Source: CAYXFD01 sp964464175
GTDB taxonomy: Bacteria > Cloacimonadota > Cloacimonadia > Cloacimonadales > JAJBBL01
Direction of reading: 5' to 3'
DNA: 64,000 nucleotides
Assembly: GCA_964464175.1 (NCBI GenBank)
Contig: CAYXFD010000004.1
Coordinates: 62,001 to 126,000 of the forward strand
A program made the translations under genes and the position numbers. The notes under the pieces are model-generated. The model was not told where the DNA came from and did no database searches. It saw nothing but the letters and a program-made list of their open reading frames with translations. This document shows positions 19,490 through 27,757 of this stretch, one piece after another (position 1 is the stretch's first letter; each line of letters begins with the position of its first letter).

Positions 19490-20778
19490 TAATTGATGGT
19501 GGAAAGAGATTATGCGGTGAAATAGCAGTGAGAGGAGCCAAAAATGCTGTTCTTCCTCTAATGGCTGCATCACTTTTATCTGATGGCGTCTGTAAGATAA
19601 CCAATGTACCAGCTCTTAACGACATAAAGATGATGGCTCACCTAATGAGGATCATTGGTTCCCGGATAGATTTCGAAAACTCTACCCTGACTATTGATAA
19701 TCGTTATTGCAGTTTTTTTGAAGCTCCTTATGAACTGGTCAGTAAAATGAGAGCATCCATCTATGTGCTTAGTCCTCTATTAGCCCGGTTCGGTAAAGCC
19801 CGTGTCTCTTTACCCGGAGGGTGTGCTATTGGTGCTCGTCCCATTGATCTGCATTTGAAGGCTTTAGAAAAAATGGGAGCTGTTTTGAATATTGAGCATG
19901 GTTATATCAATGCCCGTTTAAAGAAAAATCAAACATCACGGATAAAAGATAAGGAGAGAAGAAATACCGCCAGATTCCAAGGTGCTGATATCTTTTTTGA
20001 TAAAGCAAGTGTTGGCGCAACTGTAACAGTTCTTCTGGCAGCAGTGACAGCCGAGGGAGAAACCAGAATTATTAATGCCGCCTTAGAACCGGAGATCGGT
20101 GCAGTAGTGGAGTTTTTACAAAAAATGGGAGCGAAGATCTCAGGCAGTGGGACATCGGAATTAGTTGTACAAGGTGTAGAAAAGCTATCTCCGGTTGCTG
20201 AAGCAGTAATTCCAGACAGGATCGAAGCAGGGACTTTCTTGATTGCTGCTGCTCTGACCAGGGGTGATGTTAAATTAACCAATGTTATTCCTGAACACTT
20301 AGCAGCTTTAATAGAAAAACTGGAAGAAGCCGGTTGTTTTATAGAAAAAGGAAAAGACTGGCTAAGACTGACGATTGATAAAAAACCTCAGGCAGTGAGC
20401 ATAACAACGAAGCCATATCCCGGTTTTCCTACCGATCTGCAGGCGCAATTCACTTCTTTGATGGCTCTCTCTGAAGGAATTAGTATTGTTGAAGAGACTA
20501 TCTTTTCCGAAAGATTTCATCACATCCCGGAATTGAACAGATTGGATGCAGATATTGTCCTGGAAGGGGATAAAGCAATAATAAAAGGGGTAAAGCAGTT
20601 AAGTGGGGCAGAGGTGATGGCAACTGATCTAAGAGCCAGTGCAGCTCTGGTATTGGCCGGATTAGCAGCTCAAGGGGTAACGACCATATCACGTATTTAC
20701 CATCTCGACAGGGGATATGAAAAGATGGAGAAAAAGCTCAATAAACTTGGTGCTTCCATCAAAAGAATTAATGTGTGA
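19477..20778 (+). CDS. murA: UDP-N-acetylglucosamine 1-carboxyvinyltransferase
   Basis: First committed step of peptidoglycan synthesis: transfer of enolpyruvate from PEP to UDP-GlcNAc, in the cytoplasm. 433 residues. N-terminal RGAKNAVLPLMAASLL lies near 19-34. The active-site loop GGCAIGARP carries the catalytic cysteine at residue 116, equivalent to C115 of E. coli, which means a fosfomycin-sensitive type of site. The start overlaps prmC; a RBS-like AAGAGG lies inside prmC. A perfect 14-bp palindrome GTGTGATATCACAC spans its stop codon. Confidence 0.96.
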   Translation: MEKLIIDGGKRLCGEIAVRGAKNAVLPLMAASLLSDGVCKITNVPALNDIKMMAHLMRIIGSRIDFENSTLTIDNRYCSFFEAPYELVSKMRASIYVLSPLLARFGKARVSLPGGCAIGARPIDLHLKALEKMGAVLNIEHGYINARLKKNQTSRIKDKERRNTARFQGADIFFDKASVGATVTVLLAAVTAEGETRIINAALEPEIGAVVEFLQKMGAKISGSGTSELVVQGVEKLSPVAEAVIPDRIEAGTFLIAAALTRGDVKLTNVIPEHLAALIEKLEEAGCFIEKGKDWLRLTIDKKPQAVSITTKPYPGFPTDLQAQFTSLMALSEGISIVEETIFSERFHHIPELNRLDADIVLEGDKAIIKGVKQLSGAEVMATDLRASAALVLAGLAAQGVTTISRIYHLDRGYEKMEKKLNKLGASIKRINV

Positions 20779-20998
20779 TATCACACGCTCATTCAACTCT
20801 CACTATTAGGAGATTTACTTTTTCCGACAATAGAGCACTGATACTATCAGCTCTTAATCGTAGTCGTTCTTCTATTGTATATTTGACCCGGAACAGAATC
20901 AAACATATCACCCCTTTTCTCCTGTTGATAGCAATACTGCTCGTAATTCAAGTGTAACTGTTGTGATTAAGGAGAATAAGTGAGGACAAGAATAAAAA

Positions 20999-21022
20999 AA
21001 AGCTCCTATTACAAGGAGCTTT
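20999..21022 (-). terminator. Rho-independent terminator for groES
   Basis: AAAGCTCCT pairs with AGGAGCTTT around a 6-nt loop. Read on the - strand the hairpin is followed by a run of eight T, correct for ending groES. The reverse side has few T, so it probably serves murA only weakly. Confidence 0.85.
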
Positions 21023-21051
21023 GAATAATTATAAGGAACCTGAAGTAATAA

Positions 21052-21324
21052 TTAGTCTTCTATTTTAGCCAATACGTCGGTACGGGATAAGATTATATAC
21101 TTCTTATTCTCTACATCAATCTCAGTTCCGCTGTATTTGCCGTAAAGTACTTTATCGCCTGCTTTCAGAACTTTTTGTAAGTCCTCGTCCGTTCCAACTG
21201 CAATAACCTCTCCCATCTGGGGTTTCTCTTTTGCAGTATCTGGAATAATGATACCACCCACATTTTTCTCCATTAGTTCCTTTACTTCTACTACTACTCG
21301 ATCATCAATAGGTTGCAATTTCAT
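21052..21324 (-). CDS. groES: Co-chaperonin GroES
   Basis: Ten-kDa lid of the GroEL folding chamber, 90 residues when started at the ATG that follows AGGAGG at 21331-21336. An in-frame extension of 17 codons upstream is not supported by a ribosome binding site. The sequence begins MKLQPIDDRVVVEV and has GGIIIPDTAKEKPQ (mobile loop region), GDKVLYGKYSGTEI and the usual C-terminal LSRTDVLAKIED. groEL does not follow: a terminator lies directly behind. The CIRCE operator upstream predicts control by the heat-shock repressor HrcA. Confidence 0.96.
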   Translation of the reverse strand: MKLQPIDDRVVVEVKELMEKNVGGIIIPDTAKEKPQMGEVIAVGTDEDLQKVLKAGDKVLYGKYSGTEIDVENKKYIILSRTDVLAKIED

Positions 21325-21354
21325 AACAATCCTCCTTAGTATTCTTTTTTTATC

Positions 21355-21383
21355 AATATAACTCTTTCTGGGCAATTAGCAAA
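21355..21383 (-). promoter_or_regulatory. Probable promoter of groES
   Basis: Read on the - strand: TTGCTA (21383-21378), 17 nt, TATATT (21360-21355). The -35 box lies inside the right arm of the CIRCE operator, so a bound repressor would block polymerase. This is inference from consensus only. Confidence 0.5.
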
Positions 21384-21402
21384 CACTTATTGCGAGTGCC
21401 AG
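21376..21402. promoter_or_regulatory. CIRCE operator (HrcA binding site)
   Basis: TTAGCAAAC, 9-nt spacer, GAGTGCCAG on the + strand. Consensus is TTAGCACTC-N9-GAGTGCTAA; each arm matches 7 of 9 and the spacer is exactly 9. It is placed about 50 nt upstream of the groES start, as is typical for this heat-shock operator. Confidence 0.8.
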
Positions 21403-21525
21403 TTTCAGATATCCCCTCTCTTTGTCAAATGAAAAATTCCTTTTTCTTTTTATAGGTATGAGCTGCCGTTATTCTTATGGAATTCCTCTTCAGACTAAAT
21501 GATCGATAAGCGGTTTTATCAAATC

Positions 21526-22806
21526 CTATAACTGACAAGCCGGTTGCCTCGTTTTAATGAAACAAATCAAGTTCTCAATATCAACGACTTGCTGACTGCC
21601 GTTAGCCATCTTCTTTAACGTTACTGTTTGTTTAGCTAACTCCTCATCACCGATGATGAGTGAGTAATCGGCATTTAGCCGGTCAGCACTTTTCATTTGC
21701 GCCTTTAGCGACGTTTTTTCGATATCAAATTCAACAGAGATATCATTATACCGCAGTTCAGCACCTAATTTCAAGGCAAATTTGGCAGCGTTGTCTCCCA
21801 GGGCAACAAGATAGATAAATGGTGCCGGAATTTTTCCAAAGGAGAGGTTTTCCTTCTCCATAACAGCCAGCAGTCTCTCAAAACCGCCGGCAAAACCTAT
21901 AGCAGGAAGATCGTTTCCCCCTAATTCCTTGATCAAAGTGTTATATCTTCCCCCACCGAGCAGGGCATTTTGTGCACCAAGGCTATCAGTAACGATCTCA
22001 AAGGCAGTTTTGTTATAATAATCCAATCCTCTGATAATGCGGGGATTAACAACAAATTTTATCTTCATTATCTCGAGGTATTCTTTTACCAGTTCGAAAG
22101 CAGTCCTACATTCTTCATCCAGAAAATCGAGGATAGAAGGGGCTGTTTCCGCTATTCTGCGACAGCTTTCGTTTTTACAGTCCAGCAACCTTTTGGGATT
22201 TGTGATCATTCTGCGGCGACAATCTCCACAGAGATCTTGTTCATAACGTCCGAAATACTCCTTCAACTGCTCATCATAAAGGGGAGAGCAGTTAACACAA
22301 CCGATGCTGTTGATCTCTAAACGGTAGTTTTTTAGACCGAGTTTTTGAATAAAAGCGACGGCTAAAGAGATTACTTCAGCATCAGAATAGGGATGATCAG
22401 ACCCGATAAGCTCAATCCCATATTGATAAAACTGCCGGTATCTTCCTTTCTGCGGTCTGTCATATCGGAACATCGGACCGAGATAATAGAGTTTGTTAAT
22501 ATTACCGGAACGGTCGAGATTATTCTCCACGAAACTTCTTACGACCGGAGCTGTTCCCTCCGGACGAAGGGCAAAGACTCTCCCCTTTTTATCGGTAAAC
22601 TTATACATCTCTTTTTCGATGATATCGGATGTTTCACCAACAGTTCGTTCGAAAAGCCGGGCGTTTTCAAAAATCGGAGTTACTATCTCGGAGAAACTGT
22701 ATAAATCAGCGATTTTCCTGAAGACATTAATAACATATTGCCATTTGTAGCTTATATCGGGCAAGATATCGTAAGTTCCTCTTGGTACAGATATTCTTTC
22801 AGCCAT
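21526..22806 (-). CDS. hisS: Histidyl-tRNA synthetase
   Basis: Class II aminoacyl-tRNA synthetase that charges tRNA-His. 426 residues from the ATG behind GAGGAG (start MAERISVPRGTYDILP); ten upstream in-frame codons lack a ribosome binding site. Motif 1 contains EIVTPIFE, motif 2 contains MFRYDRPQKGRYRQFYQ and motif 3 GFAGGFERLL. The histidine-specific RGLDYYNKTAFE is near residue 263. A cysteine-rich insertion (GCVNC, LCGDC, DCKNESC) near 169-223 is seen in many Firmicute-like HisRS. The C-terminal anticodon-binding domain is complete. Confidence 0.97.
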   Translation of the reverse strand: MAERISVPRGTYDILPDISYKWQYVINVFRKIADLYSFSEIVTPIFENARLFERTVGETSDIIEKEMYKFTDKKGRVFALRPEGTAPVVRSFVENNLDRSGNINKLYYLGPMFRYDRPQKGRYRQFYQYGIELIGSDHPYSDAEVISLAVAFIQKLGLKNYRLEINSIGCVNCSPLYDEQLKEYFGRYEQDLCGDCRRRMITNPKRLLDCKNESCRRIAETAPSILDFLDEECRTAFELVKEYLEIMKIKFVVNPRIIRGLDYYNKTAFEIVTDSLGAQNALLGGGRYNTLIKELGGNDLPAIGFAGGFERLLAVMEKENLSFGKIPAPFIYLVALGDNAAKFALKLGAELRYNDISVEFDIEKTSLKAQMKSADRLNADYSLIIGDEELAKQTVTLKKMANGSQQVVDIENLICFIKTRQPACQL

Positions 22807-22984
22807 ATATTCTCCTCTTTGGAATGACCATTTCATTATTACCGTTTTCTATCTGCGATCAATTATTCTCTGCGGTTATTGCTTCAACAAATACTGATCT
22901 GAATTGTTCGGCATCACAATGAAATCAATCATTTCTCAGATAAAAAGTGTGTGCACCTGCAGTTGATATCTATCCCGTCTGAAA

Positions 22985-23215
22985 AATGAGGTAGTTAGCT
23001 CGGAGCAAATTATCCGGCGGCACATCGCAAGATCTGCTTATTGCTGCTTCCTTCCGGACCTGACAAGGTTTACAGGTTGCAATTGCGTCGGGTTTGCTCT
23101 TCAACACCACTTATCTCAGCTTCAGGGAGAATCAATATTCGCCTGCAGGGATTCAGCCCCTCTGTAGCGGCTTGAGGGTTACAGGGCACCGCTGGCTCCC
23201 CGCCTAGCACACGCG
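22985..23215 (-). ncRNA. ffs: Signal recognition particle RNA, bacterial large type
   Basis: Read on the - strand, the apical domain GGTCCGGAAGGAAGCAGCAATAAGC-like segment (about 23060-23036; it contains GGAAGGAAGCAGC) is the hallmark of SRP RNA. Upstream lies an Alu-type 5' domain with GCTAGGCGGGGAG, GCGGTGCCCTGTAACCC and GGGCTGAATCCC (about 23210-23145). This makes it the long form with an Alu domain, not the short 4.5S form. It guides Ffh to signal peptides. The ends are estimated from the pairing arms and may be off by 10-20 nt. Confidence 0.88.
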
Positions 23216-23362
23216 TTCAATTTCTTTATAAGCCCGATAATTGTCAAGTTCTCATGAAATTCAGTTGTTAATTAACGGCTAACCTGAAATACCGTCAGTC
23301 TTATGATTATAGATATCTCTTTCAGGAAAAGTGTTGAATTTAGATCTGTTGTTATTCAATGA

Positions 23363-23400
23363 AACGAAGCCTGAATCCCTTCAGGAATTCAGGCTTCGTT
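23363..23400 (-). terminator. Strong hairpin downstream of the three-repeat exported protein
   Basis: AACGAAGCCTGAAT pairs perfectly over 14 bp with ATTCAGGCTTCGTT, 10-nt loop. On the - strand it is followed by TTTCATTG, a weak T-run, so termination is likely but not ideal. It lies 80 nt after the stop of the gene at 23480. Confidence 0.65.
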
Positions 23401-23479
23401 AAGAACTATGGTTACTGGGCTTATCTCTCAACAATAAAAGAGAAAAAGCTCATCTTTGTATTAGAGTTCGGGTTCGACC

Positions 23480-24871
23480 TTATTTCATAAGAATCATCTT
23501 TTTAGTTTCGATTAATGATCCGTTCGATATCCGGTAGAAATATACACCGCTGCTCACTGGACGGTTAGCCTCGTCTCTTCCTTGCCATAAGATCTTATGG
23601 TTGCCGGCGCGGAGATATTCGTCAGCCAGGGTTTTCACTAACTGTCCCTTGATGTTATAAACCTCAAGGGTTATGAAGCTGTCTTCAGTGAGATTAAATC
23701 CGATATAAGTTTCAGGATTGAAAGGATTTGGATAATTATCGATCATGAAAACTTCAGGACTATTCTGGCTATCTTCTCCGGTACTTCTCTCTTCTTCGAT
23801 CCCAATCCCTCTGACGAACAGCGGTAGCATTCCGATCCCGGCAGTTCTGTGACGGACTGCCCCAAAATAATTTCGCGGTTGTTGCGGCAGGAATTTAACA
23901 TAGATGGTCTGTGATACAGAACCAGCATCCGGTTCAATATTGAGTACCTGTTGAAATCCGCTATCCGCATCAAAAGAGATCAAATAACCTCTGGGGGAAC
24001 GGAGATTAATGTTGGTTACAAGATTTTGACCGTTTAACTCGTAGCTGAGAATAGATTCTTCATCAATGAGTACTTCTCCAAAATACAATGAATCAGGGAC
24101 TAAAGTTAGTTCCGGAGGAAATTCATCGTCCATTACTCCAATTCCGTATAACCTCACAAACTGCTGAGGAAAACCTGCTGTACGATGTCGTATCCTGCCG
24201 GAGAACTCATGAGGCATAAAGGGGAGAAACTTAACATATACCGTTTCGTTTATCTCTCCGTTGACCGGTTCAATAACAAGCCGGTTTTGAAAACCGTCAT
24301 CTTCTTGTAAAGAGACAAGGTAACTCCGGGAAGCATGGATAGCAAGATTAGAAATGAGATCGGAGGCTTCCAAAGAATAGCTAAGGACAACCTCTTCTCC
24401 GAGCATTACTTCTCCAAAATACAATGAATCGGGAGTTGTTGCTACTTGTGGCGAGCTGTCCGGATCAAATATTCCGATACCATGTAATGCCACAAACTGA
24501 TTAGGAACTCCTAAGGCTCTGTTTCGGACTCTTCCCTGAATAATACCAGGGCGTAAGGGGAGGAATTTTACATAGATAGTAGCAGAAATTTCTCCATTAT
24601 CAGGTTCAATAACAATCTGTCTCTGAAACCCTGTTTGTTCGTTCAATGATATCAGGAAGGCTTGTGAGACATGAAGAAAAACACTCGAAGTTAAATCACT
24701 ACCAGTCAATGTATAGCTTTGAACAGATTCTTCACCGATCGCAATTTCACCAAAAGATAAAGCCACAGGATTTACCGTAAGAGACGGAGTTTGTGCGGCA
24801 AGATTAGCCGAAAAACCTAACATAACAACAATAACAAGAAACAACCCCAAAGCACTAAATCGTTTAACCAT
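23480..24871 (-). CDS. Exported three-repeat protein with type IX secretion-type C-terminal tail
   Basis: 463 residues. A signal peptide (about 1-26, cut near LAAQ) is followed by three tandem modules of about 105 residues (near 30-135, 148-245 and 257-355). Each begins with a SFGEI or YFGEV strand and contains IYVKFLP or VYVKFLP and a closing GIG, like ASH-type immunoglobulin-fold domains. The last about 80 residues are a classical Por/T9SS sorting tail: NYPNPFNPET, VYNIKGQLVKTL, SGVYFYRI and a final KKMILMK. Export through the outer membrane and surface anchoring are therefore likely. Ligand or enzymatic function is not recognisable. The gene stands alone between two intergenic regions. Confidence 0.85.
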   Translation of the reverse strand: MVKRFSALGLFLVIVVMLGFSANLAAQTPSLTVNPVALSFGEIAIGEESVQSYTLTGSDLTSSVFLHVSQAFLISLNEQTGFQRQIVIEPDNGEISATIYVKFLPLRPGIIQGRVRNRALGVPNQFVALHGIGIFDPDSSPQVATTPDSLYFGEVMLGEEVVLSYSLEASDLISNLAIHASRSYLVSLQEDDGFQNRLVIEPVNGEINETVYVKFLPFMPHEFSGRIRHRTAGFPQQFVRLYGIGVMDDEFPPELTLVPDSLYFGEVLIDEESILSYELNGQNLVTNINLRSPRGYLISFDADSGFQQVLNIEPDAGSVSQTIYVKFLPQQPRNYFGAVRHRTAGIGMLPLFVRGIGIEEERSTGEDSQNSPEVFMIDNYPNPFNPETYIGFNLTEDSFITLEVYNIKGQLVKTLADEYLRAGNHKILWQGRDEANRPVSSGVYFYRISNGSLIETKKMILMK

Positions 24872-25597
24872 AAATCACCTCCATGGGCAATAATATTTTA
24901 TGACGAAAGAGATGTTGCATTTCTCTCATCAATAGATAAGACAATCATTTTTCGGGTTATCCTGCAAAAAAAATCATATTGTTCTAACCTGGCGTGTTTA
25001 TGCTCATCACCATCAATAATGATCTGTCTTTTGTTTACTAAGATTGAGAAAGATTATTGGTGTCAATATTTTTTCCTATGGGATTCCCTGACCTGAATTC
25101 TATGATACTCCTGATTCGGAAAAATGCAGTCTGATAATGGAGCCACAGAGATAATCAGAGAGTCAAATTAACCACCCTATCTTTTTTCCGGCAAAGAGAT
25201 ACGAAAAGGAAACTTAAGTGATACCCCTCTTCTAAGTCGTAGTTGGCATAGTCCGACTACGACTCAGAAGAGAGGTATAAGTGAGGTAAATCTTTCTGAT
25301 CTCAGGCGTTTTAACCTATCTGGGCAGCGGCCGGAGAAGATATAGCGATTGAGGACGGGTATATTTTTTCAGCACTTCTTATGACCTTGCTGACCGATAC
25401 ATCGCAGGGATGATTATGGTCTATCTTGATCTGCAATGAAAGAGCCGAAAACAATTTATTTGACAGGGAAGGGGAAAATCGGAGAAGTCAAAAGGAAATC
25501 AATATAAGTAGAGAGCGGTTAAATTTTCGTGATTATAGCCCAAAGGAGAGCTTGCGGGGAGTGCGAAAATGGTAGTTCAGATGATATAGGAGAATAG
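24872..25597. other. Intergenic region between divergent genes
   Basis: 726 nt. It should hold the promoters of the exported protein (-) and the cyclase operon (+), but no box pair stands out. The one clear element is the hairpin repeat at 25221-25278. No ORF with a credible start and composition was seen. Confidence 0.5.
25221..25278. repeat. Palindromic intergenic repeat, copy 1
   Basis: Left arm 25221-25243 and right arm 25256-25278 pair at 21 of 23 positions (two A-C mismatches) around a 12-nt loop. The core CTAAGTCGTAGT is shared with a second copy at 54799-54860. No T-run follows on either side, so it is not a normal terminator. It resembles REP/REPIN or MITE-like elements. Confidence 0.75.
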
Positions 25598-27757
25598 ATG
25601 TGGAATATGAGATACCGTAAAATCTGGAAGAAGTGGTATATATTGTTATTCTCGTCCCTTTTGATAGTGTTGGCAGTTATCCTAATTGAGAAACTTCCTT
25701 TTATTGAGGATATGGAGAACAGGGCTCTCGATTACCGTTTTAGAACTTTTTCCCAAGAAGAAAGAGCGAGCCGGGAGATAGTATTACTGACAATAGATGA
25801 TTCCAGTTTGGAGTATTTTATGGAACATGGGATTGTCTGGCCCTGGCCCAGAGACTATTATGCAGAAGTTGTTAATTATTTCGAGCGAGTAGGAGCAAAA
25901 GCTGTTCTATTTGATCTTCTGTTTTACGAACAGGATATTGAGCGGTTTGATGTTGAAGCTGAAGTTACGGACGGACGCTTTGCCCGGGCGATGAGTGCCT
26001 ATGGGAAAGCTGTTCTGGCTGGTCAGATGATGCACGAAGAGATTGCCGTTTCGGACTATTTAGAAAGGTTAAATGTATCGGCGAAGCTTGAGGGTGATAA
26101 GGTAGTAAGGGAATATTCCGGAGTCAGAGCACCAATAGACAAATTCCTGCAAACAACGGGAGAATTGGGAATTATCAATGTCCTTCCGGACGAGGACGGG
26201 ATAGTAAGAAGAATACCAATGTTATACAACAAAGGTGATCTAATTCTGTCTCAATTTGCATTGGCAGGACTGCTTGCTTCCGGTGAAGTTGAAGAGATAA
26301 CTTATTATGAAGGTGTTTTTTCTCTTGATGGAAGAGAGATACCGCTCGATAAGGATGGTAATTATCTTATTAACTGGTATGGGAGTGACGGGCCTCAGGG
26401 GAGTTTTACCTATTATCCTTTTAGTGCTGCTATTCAGTCAGCTGTTGCTGACAAAAGAGGGGTAAAAACAACTTTACCGGCAGAGGCTTTTCGGGGGAAA
26501 TATGTGATTATCGGAGCTACAGCTCCCGGTCTCAGGGATCTATTGCCGACCCCGGTATCGAAGTATCATCCGGGGGCAGAGTTATGGGCAACGGTTTTAA
26601 GTAATATTTTGAATGAAGAGTTTGTGCGTCTAATGTCTGATGAATGGCGGGTGATCTACTATCTTCTGCTCTCCTTTTTACTTGTTATTTGTTTCACCAG
26701 AGATCCTTTCAGGAGAGGAAATATTATGGTGGGTTTCATCTTTTTGTCGGTCTTTTTGCTTCCTCTGTTAAGCTGGCATTTTTACCGGCTGGAGATCAGG
26801 ATGGTTGCCCCCTTGATAACTGTGGTCTTGTCTTTTATGTACATCACGACTATCAGTTACATCAGTGAAGGTAAAGCAAAGAGAGAGATCAAGCAGGCAT
26901 TCGGAAGATACTTACACCCGGAGGTAGTGGAGCATCTTATCGAGAATCCCGAGTTGGTTGACTTTAAGGGCTATGAATACAATGCTACAGTTTTCTTTAC
27001 CGATATCTATGATTTTACTGCTTTTTCCGAAAGGAATACTCCACAGGAACTGATCAGATTATTAAATGAGTATTTTGACAGTCTGACAGCTAATATTCTG
27101 GATAATGAAGGTATGCTCGACAAGTTTATGGGGGATGGGATAATGGCGATTTTCGGAGTTCCGGTCGCTACAAATGATCACCCCTATAAGGCATGTAAAG
27201 CTGCTCTTGAACATAAAAAAAGATGGTTGGAGTTAAAAGACAGGATCAAAGATACCGATTATGTCGAGCTCTTTCATCTAAACACCAGAATCGGTATTCA
27301 TACCGGAAATTTAGTTGCCGGTAATATCGGTTCTTCACAAAGGGTGGATTATACGGCAATTGGTGATACGGTTAATCTCGGTTCCCGTCTGGAAGGAATG
27401 AATAAATATTATCAAACTCATATCATCCTGAGTGAAAGCACTTATCAGCGGGTGAAAGAGTTTTTTGTCTGCCGTGAACTCGATTATCTCAGAGTTAAAG
27501 GGAAAAGTGAACCGACCAGGATCTTCGAACTGCTTGCTCTCCGGGGTGAGGGTGAGTTTTCCTGGGTTGAAACTTATCTTAAGGGGCTTCAATACTATCG
27601 GGAAGGTTTGTGGGACAAAGCTATGGAGATCTTTCACTCTCTGACTGAACCACCTCTGAGTGATAAAGTCTCTAAAATTATGTTTGACCGTTGTCAGGAG
27701 CTAAAGAAAAATTCTCCGATTGATTGGAACGGTATCTATATTTGGGAGGTAAAATAA
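25598..27757 (+). CDS. CHASE2-domain class III adenylate/guanylate cyclase
   Basis: 719-residue membrane receptor cyclase. A first transmembrane helix (about 13-31) leads into a periplasmic CHASE2 sensor domain (about 40-330; RASREIVLLTIDD and VWPWPRDYYAEVV are typical). Three more helices follow (about 347-425). The catalytic domain (about 460-640) has metal aspartates D469 (FFTDIYDFT) and D513 (KFMGDGIMAIFG) and the transition-state Asn/Arg pair in VNLGSRLEG. The C-terminal 70 residues look TPR-like (YLKGLQYYREGLWDKAMEIF). It should make cAMP in response to an unknown outer signal. GGAGAA lies before the ATG. Its stop overlaps the next start as TAATG. Confidence 0.9.
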   Translation: MWNMRYRKIWKKWYILLFSSLLIVLAVILIEKLPFIEDMENRALDYRFRTFSQEERASREIVLLTIDDSSLEYFMEHGIVWPWPRDYYAEVVNYFERVGAKAVLFDLLFYEQDIERFDVEAEVTDGRFARAMSAYGKAVLAGQMMHEEIAVSDYLERLNVSAKLEGDKVVREYSGVRAPIDKFLQTTGELGIINVLPDEDGIVRRIPMLYNKGDLILSQFALAGLLASGEVEEITYYEGVFSLDGREIPLDKDGNYLINWYGSDGPQGSFTYYPFSAAIQSAVADKRGVKTTLPAEAFRGKYVIIGATAPGLRDLLPTPVSKYHPGAELWATVLSNILNEEFVRLMSDEWRVIYYLLLSFLLVICFTRDPFRRGNIMVGFIFLSVFLLPLLSWHFYRLEIRMVAPLITVVLSFMYITTISYISEGKAKREIKQAFGRYLHPEVVEHLIENPELVDFKGYEYNATVFFTDIYDFTAFSERNTPQELIRLLNEYFDSLTANILDNEGMLDKFMGDGIMAIFGVPVATNDHPYKACKAALEHKKRWLELKDRIKDTDYVELFHLNTRIGIHTGNLVAGNIGSSQRVDYTAIGDTVNLGSRLEGMNKYYQTHIILSESTYQRVKEFFVCRELDYLRVKGKSEPTRIFELLALRGEGEFSWVETYLKGLQYYREGLWDKAMEIFHSLTEPPLSDKVSKIMFDRCQELKKNSPIDWNGIYIWEVK

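Noticed and set aside
20773..20786. GTGTGATATCACAC palindrome resembling a CRP site
   Set aside because: A CRP site needs TGTGA-N6-TCACA; here the half-sites are only 2 nt apart, and it lies over the murA stop, not before a promoter.
20775..20957. 60-codon + strand ORF after murA
   Set aside because: Overlaps the murA stop, has no ribosome binding site, and its sequence shows no family; a hydrophobic end alone is weak.
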